Translations under genes and position numbers: made by a program
Shown: positions 55,103-63,441 of the stretch, piece after piece
How positions within the stretch are numbered: position 1 is the stretch's first letter
How the letters are laid out: each line of letters begins with the position of its first letter
Notes under the pieces: generated by a model
The model's database searches: none
Told to the model about the DNA's origin: nothing
Seen by the model: the letters and a program-made list of their open reading frames with translations, nothing else
From: Pseudomonadota bacterium
GTDB taxonomy: Bacteria > Pseudomonadota > Gammaproteobacteria > Burkholderiales > Burkholderiaceae_C
Reading direction: 5' to 3'
NCBI GenBank assembly: GCA_020161065.1
Contig: JAIUPH010000004.1
Coordinates: 1-64,000 of the forward strand
Length of the DNA stretch: 64,000 nucleotides

Positions 55103-55887
55103 TGGACCGCTCCCGAATCCGCTTTCTGGCCTGCATGGGCTTCGCCGCGCTGACGGCGTGGGGTGCTGCGGGCGCCGCGCCGGATGCCCAGGCCCTGCTG
55201 ACGGCCAGCGATGCCATCCGCAACCCTTCGCAGCCGTTCAAGGTCACGGTCACGCTGACGGAATTCGAGAAGGGCCAGCAGGTCGACTCCACCACGCTGG
55301 TCAGTTATGCGCGTACGTTGGAGAACGGCGGGCAGTTCGCGACGCTGGTGCGTTTCGTCGAGCCGGCGCGCGATGCCGGCAAGCTGATGCTCAAGAACGG
55401 CAACGACTTGTGGTTCTATGACCCCGCCACCAAGTCCAGCGTGCGAATCTCGCCGCAGCAGCGCTTGATGGGCGAGGCGGCGAACGGCGACGTGATCACC
55501 GTGGCCTTGGCCCGCGACTACAAGGCGAAATACGAAGCCGAGGAGACCGTGACCGACGGCGAGCGCAAGCCGCGCAAGGCCCACAAGCTGCTGCTCGCCG
55601 CGGCCTCGGAGGACGCCACGTATGCCACCGTCGAGCTGTGGGTCGACGCCGAGAACCGGCGGCCGATCAAGGCGCGCTTTTTGGCGGACTCGGGGCGGCT
55701 GCTGAAGACGGCCTTTTATCGCCGCTTTCAGCCGCAGTTGGGAACCGAGCGGCCCACCGAGACGGTGATCATCGACGGCCTGAATCCCCAGCAGGTCACG
55801 CTGGTGCGCTTGACGGACTTCGTGGCTCGGAACATCCCGCCAACGTGGTTCCAGCGCGATTTCTTGCCGCGTTTTCAGGGGGAATGA
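55102..55887 (+). CDS. LolA-like outer membrane lipoprotein-sorting family protein
   Basis: 261 residues with a signal peptide (FLACMGFAALTAWGAAG). The fold is the LolA/LolB-like beta half-barrel family linked to MacB-type transporters: VRFVEPARDAGKLMLKNGND, LWFYDPATKSSVRISPQQRL and a late VTLVRLTDF. The start overlaps the permease stop (TGATG). It may carry a lipid or lipidated product across the periplasm. Its partners are the permease upstream and a beta-barrel protein downstream. Confidence 0.85.
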   Translation: MDRSRIRFLACMGFAALTAWGAAGAAPDAQALLTASDAIRNPSQPFKVTVTLTEFEKGQQVDSTTLVSYARTLENGGQFATLVRFVEPARDAGKLMLKNGNDLWFYDPATKSSVRISPQQRLMGEAANGDVITVALARDYKAKYEAEETVTDGERKPRKAHKLLLAAASEDATYATVELWVDAENRRPIKARFLADSGRLLKTAFYRRFQPQLGTERPTETVIIDGLNPQQVTLVRLTDFVARNIPPTWFQRDFLPRFQGE

Positions 55888-57173
55888 CCACCATGGTTCA
55901 TGGCCGCACGCTGCTGAGCGCAGGCTTGGCTCTGGCCTTTCTGGCGGTGCAGCCTGCGTTCGCGGCCAGCGAAGAGGATGCCGCGCTGGACCTCGCGCCG
56001 GCGGCCGAAGCGGCGCCCGCCGCACGCGCCGAGCCGGGCCTGCGCGTGTTTGTCGAAGGCACCGCTGGCCGGTTGACGCAGCGCTACGGCTTGCCCAGCG
56101 AGGATGTGCGCCGCCTGTCGCTCGACCTGACCTGGCAGTTCAAGCCCGCGGCGCAATGGCGGGCGGTCTTGTCCAATCGGCTCGACGACATCCATCCGGC
56201 CGAGCAGGGCAGCCGGTCCACCTTGAACAGCCTGCGCGAGGTCTACGTCGGTTGGCAAGCGGCGGACGGGCAGTGGGCTGCGGACCTGGGGCGCGTCAAT
56301 CTGCGCAACGGCCCGGCCTATGGCTTCAACCCGACCGACTACTTCCGCGATGGCAGCGCGCGTGCCGTGACGAGCGCCGATCCGCTGGCGCTGCGCGAAA
56401 ACCGCCTGGGTACGGCCATGCTGCGGGCGCAGCGGTTGTGGGAGGGCGGCAACCTCACCCTGGTGGCGGCGCCCAAGCTGCGCGATGGCCCCAGCGACTC
56501 GTCGTTCAGCCCCGACTGGGGCGCGACGAATCACGCCGATCGGGTGTTGATGTCGGTGACGACCCAGGCCGGCAGCAACGTCAACCTGCAGGGCTTTGCC
56601 TTCCATGAACAAGGCAAGGGCGCCCAAATCGGCGCCAGTGGGACGGCCCTGCTGGGCCGATCGACGGTGGGCTTCTTCGAGTGGTCGGGCGGCAAGGATG
56701 CCGAATTGCTGAGCGAAGCGCTGACCCCGTCGCCTCGGATCATCACCGGCCACCGCGCGACGGTGGGCGCGACGTTCACGTTGCCGACCGGCCTCGCCTT
56801 GACGGCCGAGTTTGAGTACAACAAGTTCGCCCTCGACAAGGCCGGTTGGAACGAAGCGTTGGCGACCTACGGGCTCGAGCCGTTGGGCACCTACCTGTTC
56901 CATGTCCAGCGCCGGCAGGACATCGCGTCGCGCAAGGCGGCGATGGTCTACGCTTCGCAACGCAATGCGTTCGTGAGAAACCTCGACCTGACCGGGCTGG
57001 TCCGCTACAACACGGAGGATCGCAGCCGCTTCTACTGGGTGGAGGCGCGCTACCACTTCCCGAAGGTCGACGTAGCCTTGCAATGGCAAGGCAACCGCGG
57101 CGCCGCGCAGACCGAGTATGGCGCCGTGCCCGGCCGCACGTTGGTGCAGTTGTTGGCGGCCGTCTACTTCTGA
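55884..57173 (+). CDS. Outer membrane beta-barrel-like protein of the export cluster
   Basis: 429 residues with a signal peptide (TLLSAGLALAFLAVQPAFA). The mature part contains many amphipathic strands (LRVFVEGTAGRLTQRY, WRAVLSNRLDDI, FYWVEARYHFPKVDVALQWQ) and ends with a C-terminal aromatic, LVQLLAAVYF, as in outer membrane proteins. It overlaps the LolA-like gene (ATGA) and is the last gene of the transport operon. It overlaps the stop of the ketosynthase by 10 bp (convergent). The family is not one I can name. Confidence 0.7.
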   Translation: MTTMVHGRTLLSAGLALAFLAVQPAFAASEEDAALDLAPAAEAAPAARAEPGLRVFVEGTAGRLTQRYGLPSEDVRRLSLDLTWQFKPAAQWRAVLSNRLDDIHPAEQGSRSTLNSLREVYVGWQAADGQWAADLGRVNLRNGPAYGFNPTDYFRDGSARAVTSADPLALRENRLGTAMLRAQRLWEGGNLTLVAAPKLRDGPSDSSFSPDWGATNHADRVLMSVTTQAGSNVNLQGFAFHEQGKGAQIGASGTALLGRSTVGFFEWSGGKDAELLSEALTPSPRIITGHRATVGATFTLPTGLALTAEFEYNKFALDKAGWNEALATYGLEPLGTYLFHVQRRQDIASRKAAMVYASQRNAFVRNLDLTGLVRYNTEDRSRFYWVEARYHFPKVDVALQWQGNRGAAQTEYGAVPGRTLVQLLAAVYF

Positions 57174-58432
57174 GCCTGGCGAACGGCCAGCACGACGTTG
57201 CTGCCGCCGAACGCGAACGAGTTGGACAGCGCAAACGGCAGCTTGCCCACGTCGCGCCCTTCGCCGAGGATGTGATCCACGCCGGTGCAGGCCGGGTCGA
57301 TCGCCGAACGGTGGGCCGTGGGCGGCAACTGGCCGTGGTGGACGGCCAGGATGGTGATCAAGGCCTCGATGGCCCCCGACGCACCCATCAAGTGGCCGTG
57401 CATCGACTTCGTGGCGCTGACCGGCAGCACGGCCGCACGGTCGCCGAAGAACTGGCGCAACGCATCGATCTCGACGGGGTCACCTTCCGGCGTGGCGGTG
57501 CCGTGAGCGTTGACGTAGCCGACTTCGTCCTTGTCGGCTTTGGCGTCGCGCAGCGCCGCCGTGAGGGCGCGAAGCTGGCCGGCCGCCGACGGCGCCGTGA
57601 TGTGGCCGTGATCGCACGAACTGCCGGTGCCGGCAATCTCGGCATAGATGCGCGCGCCGCGGGCCTGCGCGCGTTCCAGGCTTTCCAGCACCAGGACCGC
57701 CGAGCCTTCGCCCAGCACCAGGCCGCCTCGGTCGGCGGCAAACGGACGGCAGGCGGCCCGTGCCGACGCTTCGTCGGCAGCCGGTGCCAACACCTGCATC
57801 GACAACCAGGCCTTGACCACGCCATAGGGCAAGGCGGCTTCCGCCCCGCCGGCGAGCACGACGCCGGTCTGGCCGCTGCGGATGCGTTGCACGCCGTCGG
57901 CGATGGCCGCCGCCGCCGACGCGCAAGCGACCGAGTACGTGTAGCAGGCGCCGCCCAGGCCGAAATGCTGCGCGACATGCGCCGCCGCCGCGTTGTTCAT
58001 GCACTGCACGACGGTCAGCGGCGACAAGCGGTTGCGATTGCGCAGGAAGAGGTCTCGATAGCCCTTTTCAGTCGTCTGCGCGCCGCCGACGCCGGTGCCG
58101 AACAGCACGCAGGCCGTCTCGCGCTCTTCGGCCGACATGGCATCCATGCCGGCATCGTTCCAGGCCGCGCTGGACGCCAGCATCGCCAACTGGCTGACCC
58201 GGTCGAGCACGGCCGATCGACCGCGGCCCAGGATCGGTGCCGCATCGACCTCCTTGCAAACGGCGCTCGCGATGGTGGCCGCGTGGGGAGCGTCTCCGAC
58301 GGTGTTCAGCGAGATCGCGCTTTGCCCGGCCATCAGCGCTTGAAAGGCCGCCGACGCATCGCAGCCATGGGGACCGGCCAGCCCAAGGCCGGTGACGACG
58401 ACTCGCACCCGATCCGCGCTGGCGACGGTCAT
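57164..58432 (-). CDS. Beta-ketoacyl-ACP synthase (FabF-like) of an XrtA-linked operon
   Basis: 422 residues of the KAS II/FabF thiolase fold. The catalytic triad is Cys170 (YSVACASAAAA), His310 (VNAHGTATPEGD) and His347 (KSMHGHLMGASG), with Lys342 and the GGSNVVL closing loop. The start overlaps the ACP stop (TGATG). With one ACP and a Cys-hydrolase upstream, and no acyltransferase or reductase, it may extend or load a specific acyl chain rather than make whole fatty acids. A place in exopolysaccharide or surface-lipid acylation is inferred. Confidence 0.9.
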   Translation of the reverse strand: MTVASADRVRVVVTGLGLAGPHGCDASAAFQALMAGQSAISLNTVGDAPHAATIASAVCKEVDAAPILGRGRSAVLDRVSQLAMLASSAAWNDAGMDAMSAEERETACVLFGTGVGGAQTTEKGYRDLFLRNRNRLSPLTVVQCMNNAAAAHVAQHFGLGGACYTYSVACASAAAAIADGVQRIRSGQTGVVLAGGAEAALPYGVVKAWLSMQVLAPAADEASARAACRPFAADRGGLVLGEGSAVLVLESLERAQARGARIYAEIAGTGSSCDHGHITAPSAAGQLRALTAALRDAKADKDEVGYVNAHGTATPEGDPVEIDALRQFFGDRAAVLPVSATKSMHGHLMGASGAIEALITILAVHHGQLPPTAHRSAIDPACTGVDHILGEGRDVGKLPFALSNSFAFGGSNVVLAVRQAQK

Positions 58433-58701
58433 CAGGAGGTCTTGGCCTTCTTGGCCAGCTCGCTCATGAAGGGTTCGATCAGGCGCTGCAGATCGGCGAC
58501 CGTTTGCGGCCGCTCGGACGGCTCGGCGATCGAGGTGCCCAGCGTGTCTTCCAGCGCGAACAGCATCTCGGCCAGCGACAGCGAGTCCACGTTCAGGTCG
58601 GCCAGCGTGGCCGAGGGGACGATCGATTCGACCGGCGCGTCGCAGTACTTGACGATCACCTGCCGGATCAGCGACAGCGAATCCACCTCAGAGTCGGGCA
58701 T
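58432..58701 (-). CDS. Acyl carrier protein
   Basis: 89 residues. The phosphopantetheine site is Ser40 in DLNVDSLSLAEMLFAL, which fits the D-S-L motif. Three helices and an acidic surface are as expected. It overlaps the hydrolase stop by 14 bp and the ketosynthase start by one base. It is the carrier for the acyl chain worked on by its neighbours. Confidence 0.92.
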   Translation of the reverse strand: MPDSEVDSLSLIRQVIVKYCDAPVESIVPSATLADLNVDSLSLAEMLFALEDTLGTSIAEPSERPQTVADLQRLIEPFMSELAKKAKTS

Positions 58702-59827
58702 GTTCTAAGCTCCTGGTTCCATGGGTCGAGTTGATGGGCGCTGCGCCGGACTCCGTCGCTGCGGACGCCTGAGAGCCACCCTGCAGGAAGTCTTTCATCT
58801 CGGCAAGGACTCGGGCCTTCTCCCGGTCGATGCTGATCATGTGGTAGCAGTCATTCAAGACGAGACAGTGCACGCGCTCTGACCGGACGCTGCTGGCGAC
58901 TTCGAACGCGCTGCGCGGCGACGCGCAGTCATCTTCGCGGGCATGCAACAGCAGCGTGGGCGCGACGATGCTCTTCAGTTCGGGCCGCACGCGACGCATG
59001 AGATTCTGCGCCTCCAGCAGGTCTTTCACGCGCAGCGAGGCAGCGCCGGCATCGGACCCGCCCGACTCGCGCATCTGCGCCGCAATCCAGGCGCGCAGAC
59101 GCTCGTCCTTCAGGCCGAACGGCTCGCGCTCGGTCACCGCCAGTTTGCCGAAGGCCGGCATCATGCGCGCCAGCGGCAACAGCCAGCGGCTGCGCGGCGC
59201 AGCCCAACCGTCGTAATGCAAGGTGGTCGACAGGGCCAGCACGTGAGAAACGGCCTTCGGCCGCGTGCCCGCGACATGCAGCGACAACAAGGCGCCGATG
59301 CACAAGCCGCCGACGGCCAGCGAATCGTGCTGCGAGCGCATGCGGTCGAACTCGGCGACGGCGGCGTCTGCCCATTGACGGTGCCCGGACGGCGTGGGCG
59401 AAGGCAGGCCGTGCGAATAGCCTTCGATCACCGCCACGCGGACCGAATAGCCGGCGCGATGCAGGCCGCGAGCCAGGAACTGCAACTCCAGCGGTGTGCT
59501 GGAGAGGCCGTGAAACAGCAGCACGCCGCGGCGGCCGCCCGGCAGGCTCAGGGCGCGTGGCCCGGTCGGCTTGTCGGCTTGCGGCTTCGGCGCGGGCGAC
59601 GGCGGCGGCAACGTCGGCGTGCGGACCATCGTCAGCCCGGTCACCGTGCCTTCGCCGGTGCCGGGGCGGTACAGCCCGGTTACCCGGCCCTGCGCATCGG
59701 GCCGACCTTCTTCAAGCCAAACCCCGCTGGTGCCATGCCCGCCGAAGCGACTGGGCCCGAACTGGCTCTCGCCGAACCGGCTGGGACCGGCGTCCGGTTC
59801 GGGCGCTCGCGGGGGTTTGAAATCCAT
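58688..59827 (-). CDS. Alpha/beta hydrolase with Cys at the nucleophile elbow
   Basis: 379 residues. N-terminal about 90 residues are low-complexity, with SRFG repeats (PSRFGESQFG, PSRFGG). The hydrolase core has LLFHGLSSTPLELQFLARGL (oxyanion H-G), the nucleophile elbow GLCIG with Cys176 where G-x-S-x-G is usual, Asp at about 300 (REDDCAS) and His329 (CYHMISID). A cysteine is found in dienelactone hydrolase-like enzymes and would favour acyl transfer or thioesters. XrtA loci often contain such hydrolases. It heads an operon with ACP and ketosynthase. Confidence 0.85.
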   Translation of the reverse strand: MDFKPPRAPEPDAGPSRFGESQFGPSRFGGHGTSGVWLEEGRPDAQGRVTGLYRPGTGEGTVTGLTMVRTPTLPPPSPAPKPQADKPTGPRALSLPGGRRGVLLFHGLSSTPLELQFLARGLHRAGYSVRVAVIEGYSHGLPSPTPSGHRQWADAAVAEFDRMRSQHDSLAVGGLCIGALLSLHVAGTRPKAVSHVLALSTTLHYDGWAAPRSRWLLPLARMMPAFGKLAVTEREPFGLKDERLRAWIAAQMRESGGSDAGAASLRVKDLLEAQNLMRRVRPELKSIVAPTLLLHAREDDCASPRSAFEVASSVRSERVHCLVLNDCYHMISIDREKARVLAEMKDFLQGGSQASAATESGAAPINSTHGTRSLEHARL

Positions 59828-60223
59828 GGTTGATGTTGCGCAACGATCACCGATCCGTGATCCGCCGAAGAAAGGCCAGCCCCGGCGGCGGCATGCACCA
59901 TAGCAGACTGACGCGCAGTCGCCTGCAGCGCGTTGCCCGGGAAGCTAATAGTTCATGGCAGACAACAAATGTTACCAGTGGGGCTGCCCGGTCGTGCGTC
60001 CATCAAGAGGGTGACGCAGGCAGAAGTCTGCCGTGAATATTGCGCTGGACCCTCGTTCGTGGCCCTAGAAGCTTGCCGAGTGCCATCGACGCTGTGCGAA
60101 GATCTTGACCCCATGCTTCGGTGGCGGGGCCGGATGAAGGCTGCGCACGCTGCGCCCGAGGAGATCGGCGCTGGCCATGGCCCCTGCTCAAGACCAAGAC
60201 AGACCCGCAACGAGGTAACCGCA
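59828..60223. other. 396-bp intergenic region with operator-like repeats
   Basis: No gene is supported. It contains GTTGCGCAAC at 59835-59844 (perfect palindrome, 8 bp before the hydrolase ATG) and GATCACCGATCCGTGATC at 59845-59862 (6-6-6 inverted repeat). A TGCCGTGAATATTGC at 60029-60043 resembles a sigma-54 site but with GC for the needed GG. The divergent hydrolase and export genes must both start here. A leader of about 180 bp precedes the export gene if that site is used. Confidence 0.45.
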
Positions 60224-60850
60224 GTGAACCTTCCGATGTCGATCGCCACCCTTTCGCGCCGCCTGCTGGTGTTGCTTGCCGTCGCCATCGTGGGCTGCGC
60301 AGGCCCGAGCTTCCCGCCCGCGCCGGCCGCGTTGCCGGCGTCGCAGGACTACACCTACGTCATCGGTCCGGGCGATGGGTTGCACGTGATGGTCTGGCGC
60401 AACCCCGAGTTGTCGATGGCGGTCTCGGTGCGGCCCGACGGCAAGGTCAGCGCGCCGCTGGTCGACGAACTCGTTGCCCAAGGCAAGACGCCCGAGCAAC
60501 TGGCGCGCGATGTCGAGAAGGTGCTGGGCAAGTACGTGCGCGACCCGGTGGTCACGGTGATGGTGACCGGCTTCGTCGGACCCTACAGCGAGCAGATCCG
60601 CGTGGTGGGCGAGGCCGCCAAGCCGCAGTTCCTGCCGTACAAGAACAAGATGACCTTGCTCGACGTGATGATCGCCGTCGGCGGGCTGACCGACTTCGCC
60701 TCCGGCAACAAGGCCACCATCCTGCGCACGGCCGAAGGCAACAAGCAGTACTCGGTGCGCGTGCAGGACCTGATCCGCCGCGGCGACGTGACGGCCAACG
60801 TCGAGATGCGGCCGGGCGACATCCTGATCATTCCGCAAAGCCTGTTCTGA
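60224..60850 (+). CDS. XrtA-system polysaccharide export lipoprotein (Wza-like)
   Basis: 208 residues from GTG 60224, with GAGGT just upstream; the ATG at 60236 is an alternative. Lipobox is VAIVGCAGP. The Poly_export domain is DYTYVIGPGDGLHVMVWRNP, and the SLBB-like domain runs through IRVVGEAAKPQFLPYKNKMT to MRPGDILIIPQS. It would form the outer membrane pore for exopolysaccharide with the chain-length protein next to it. The spacing to the next gene is 52 bp. Confidence 0.9.
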   Translation: MNLPMSIATLSRRLLVLLAVAIVGCAGPSFPPAPAALPASQDYTYVIGPGDGLHVMVWRNPELSMAVSVRPDGKVSAPLVDELVAQGKTPEQLARDVEKVLGKYVRDPVVTVMVTGFVGPYSEQIRVVGEAAKPQFLPYKNKMTLLDVMIAVGGLTDFASGNKATILRTAEGNKQYSVRVQDLIRRGDVTANVEMRPGDILIIPQSLF

Positions 60851-60902
60851 CCGGCCTTCCGGGCTGACCAGACCGTTCCTCTTTCAACCGACCCCGTACG
60901 CC

Positions 60903-62486
60903 ATGCAAGATCTTCTGCGTCAAGGCCTTTCGCTCCTGCGCGGCATGTGGAAGTACCGCTGGCCGGGCCTGCTCACGGCCTGGGTGGCGGCCATCGTCGG
61001 CGTGGTCATCGTCTTCAAGATTCCCGACCAGTACGAGGCCTCGGCCCGCATCTACGTCGACACGCAGTCGATCCTGAAGCCGCTGATGGCCGGGCTGACG
61101 GTGCAGCCCAACGTCGAGCAGCAGGTGTCGATGCTCAGCCGCACGCTGATCAGCCGGCCCAACGTCGAGAAGCTGATCCGCATGGCCGACATGGACCTGA
61201 AGGCCAGTTCCAAGGTCGAGCAAGAAGCGCTGATCGAACGGCTGACCAAGGAAATACAGGTGCGCAACACCGGCCGCGACAACCTGTACTCGCTGGCCTA
61301 CAAGGATTCCGATCAAGAGAAGGCCAAGCGCGTGATCCAGTCGCTGGTGTCGATCTTCGTCGAATCGAGCCTTGGCGCCAGCCGCAAGGACACCGACTCG
61401 GCAAAGACCTTCCTGAACGACCAGATCAAGCAGTACGAGGCCAAGCTGGAAGAATCCGAGGCGCGGGTCAAGGAGTTCCGGCTGCGCAACCTCGACAGCC
61501 AGTCTGCCGACGGCAAGGACGCGGCGACGCGGGTCGGCGAACTGGGCCGCCAGCTCGAACAGGCCAAGCTCGAATTGCGCGAGGCCGAGAACGCGCGCGA
61601 TGCCGCCAAGCAGCAGTTGGCGGCTGAAAAGGGCCAGGGCAACAATCTGGCGACGCAAAGCCTGCTGCAGGAATCGTCGATCTCCGTGTCGACGCCCGAG
61701 ATCGATTCCCGCATCGAAGCACAGAAGCGCAACCTCGACGCGCTGTTGCAGCGCTACACCGAAGCGCACCCCGACATCATCCAGACCCGCCGCCTGCTCA
61801 AGGAACTGGAAGAGCAGAAGAAGAAGGAAGTGGCCGAACTGCGCAAGACCGCGCTGGCCACCACCGGCGGCTCGACACCGCAAGCGACCTCCAGCCTGGC
61901 GGCGCAGGAGCTCAGCCGCCTGCTGGCCGGCACCGAGGTGCAGGTCGCGTCCCTGAAGGCGCGCGTCGGCGAGTACACCGCGCGCTACAACGCGGCCCGG
62001 GCCTCGCTGAAGACGGCGCCGCAAATCGAGGCCGAGGCGGCGCAACTCAACCGCGACTACGCCATCGTCAAGAAGAACTACGAAGACCTCGTGGCCCGGC
62101 GGCAGTCGGCCGTGATGTCCGGCGAACTCGACGTCGCCTCCGGCGTCGCCGACTTCCGCCTGATCGACCCGCCGCGCGTGTCGCCCAAGCCGGTATCGCC
62201 AAACCGGCTGGCGCTGCTGCCGCTGGCGCTGGTGGCCGCGGTGATCATCGGACTGGCCGTCGCGCTGATCGCCAGCCAGTTGCGCCCCGTCTTCAGCGAC
62301 CCGCACGAGTTGCGGGTCAAGACCGGCCTGCCGATGCTGGGCGTCATTTCGATGGCGCTGAGCGACGGCGAACGCCGCTCCGAGCGGCGCAGCATGATCC
62401 AGTTCTACGGCGCTTCCGCCGCGCTGGTCGGGGTGTTCGTGGTCGGGCTGGTGGCCATGGCTTTCATGACCCGCAACTTCGGATAA
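60903..62486 (+). CDS. XrtA-system chain length determinant protein (Wzz/PCP family)
   Basis: 527 residues. N-terminal transmembrane helix (about 19-38, WPGLLTAWVAAIVGVVIVFK), a long coiled coil (about 170-410, with LEESEARVKEFRLRNLDS and KRNLDALLQRYTEAHPDIIQ), and a PCP-type C-terminal helix (ALLPLALVAAVIIGLAVALI) preceded by the proline-rich RVSPKPVSPNRL. A second hydrophobic stretch near the end (ALVGVFVVGLVAMAFM) is typical of this subgroup. It sets polysaccharide length with the tyrosine kinase encoded 4 bp downstream. Confidence 0.92.
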   Translation: MQDLLRQGLSLLRGMWKYRWPGLLTAWVAAIVGVVIVFKIPDQYEASARIYVDTQSILKPLMAGLTVQPNVEQQVSMLSRTLISRPNVEKLIRMADMDLKASSKVEQEALIERLTKEIQVRNTGRDNLYSLAYKDSDQEKAKRVIQSLVSIFVESSLGASRKDTDSAKTFLNDQIKQYEAKLEESEARVKEFRLRNLDSQSADGKDAATRVGELGRQLEQAKLELREAENARDAAKQQLAAEKGQGNNLATQSLLQESSISVSTPEIDSRIEAQKRNLDALLQRYTEAHPDIIQTRRLLKELEEQKKKEVAELRKTALATTGGSTPQATSSLAAQELSRLLAGTEVQVASLKARVGEYTARYNAARASLKTAPQIEAEAAQLNRDYAIVKKNYEDLVARRQSAVMSGELDVASGVADFRLIDPPRVSPKPVSPNRLALLPLALVAAVIIGLAVALIASQLRPVFSDPHELRVKTGLPMLGVISMALSDGERRSERRSMIQFYGASAALVGVFVVGLVAMAFMTRNFG

Positions 62487-62490
62487 GCGC

Positions 62491-63441
62491 ATGAGTCTGA
62501 TCGAACAAGCCGCTCGCCGCCTCGAACAACTGCGCCAGGCCGGCATCGCCGTCCCTGACGCCGACCCGGCGCTGCAGGACGTGGCCGTGCGCCAGCCGGA
62601 GCCATTGCTGCGCGCGCCGCAGCCGCCCATCGGCGGCGTGCCGACCTCGAAGGCCGTCACGCTCGATCTCGAGATGCTGGCCGCCAAGGGCATCGTCACG
62701 CCCAACGCCCCGCGCTCGTTCATCGCCGACCAGTACCGCGTGGTCAAGCGACCGTTGATCGCCAATGCCATCAGCCGCGGCGACTCGGCCGTCAAGCACT
62801 CCAACCTGATCATGGTGACGAGCGCCTTGTCCGGCGAAGGCAAGAGCTTCACGTCGATCAACCTGGCGATGAGCATCGCGGCCGAGCTCGACCACACCGT
62901 GATGCTGGTCGACGCCGACGTGGCGCGCCCCTCGGTGCTGAAGGTTCTGGGTCTCGACCCGGCGCCGGGGCTGCTGGAAGTGCTGGAAGGCAAGTCCGAC
63001 CTCGCCAGCACGCTGCTTCGCACCAACGTCGACAAGCTGACGCTGCTGCCCAGCGGCACGCCGCACCCCAAGGCCACCGAACTGCTGGCCTCCGATGCGA
63101 TGGGCGCCTTGCTCGACGACATTGCCACCCGCTATTCGGACCGCATCGTCATCTTCGATTCGCCGCCGCTGTTGCTGACCACCGAATCACGCGTACTGGC
63201 CTCGCACATGGGGCAGATCGTGGTCGTGGTCCACGCCGGCCGCACCTTGCAGGCCGAGGTCCAGCATGCGCTGTCGACCATCGAGTCGTGCCCGATCCGC
63301 ATGACGCTGCTGAACAAGGCGCGCTCGATCGGCAAGGACTCGTACGGCTATGGCTACGGTTATGGCTACGGGTACGGCTATGGCTATGGCTATGGATACG
63401 AGGACCAAGGCGTCGCTGCCGCCGCGGATGCCAAGAGCTGA
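62491..63441 (+). CDS. XrtA-associated tyrosine autokinase (BY-kinase)
   Basis: 316 residues. Walker A is SALSGEGKS (111-119), Walker A' is VMLVDADVARP (137-147), and Walker B-like IVIFDSPPLL. The C-terminus is a tyrosine cluster of 10 Tyr alternating with 9 Gly (residues about 285-303), the phosphorylation tail. It acts on itself and regulates chain length with the PCP protein, replacing the fused Wzc design. It directly precedes the outer membrane gene. Confidence 0.93.
   Translation: MSLIEQAARRLEQLRQAGIAVPDADPALQDVAVRQPEPLLRAPQPPIGGVPTSKAVTLDLEMLAAKGIVTPNAPRSFIADQYRVVKRPLIANAISRGDSAVKHSNLIMVTSALSGEGKSFTSINLAMSIAAELDHTVMLVDADVARPSVLKVLGLDPAPGLLEVLEGKSDLASTLLRTNVDKLTLLPSGTPHPKATELLASDAMGALLDDIATRYSDRIVIFDSPPLLLTTESRVLASHMGQIVVVVHAGRTLQAEVQHALSTIESCPIRMTLLNKARSIGKDSYGYGYGYGYGYGYGYGYGYEDQGVAAAADAKS
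63343..63399 (+). repeat. Tyr-Gly codon repeat in the kinase tail
   Basis: 57 bp of TAC/TAT alternating with GGC/GGT/GGG encode (Tyr-Gly)9-Tyr. Such repeats vary by slippage and alter the number of phosphorylation sites. Confidence 0.85.

Noticed and set aside
60029-60043. Possible sigma-54 promoter before the polysaccharide export gene
   Set aside because: Spacing and TTGC fit, but the essential GG at -24 is GC, so it is noted only within the gap description.
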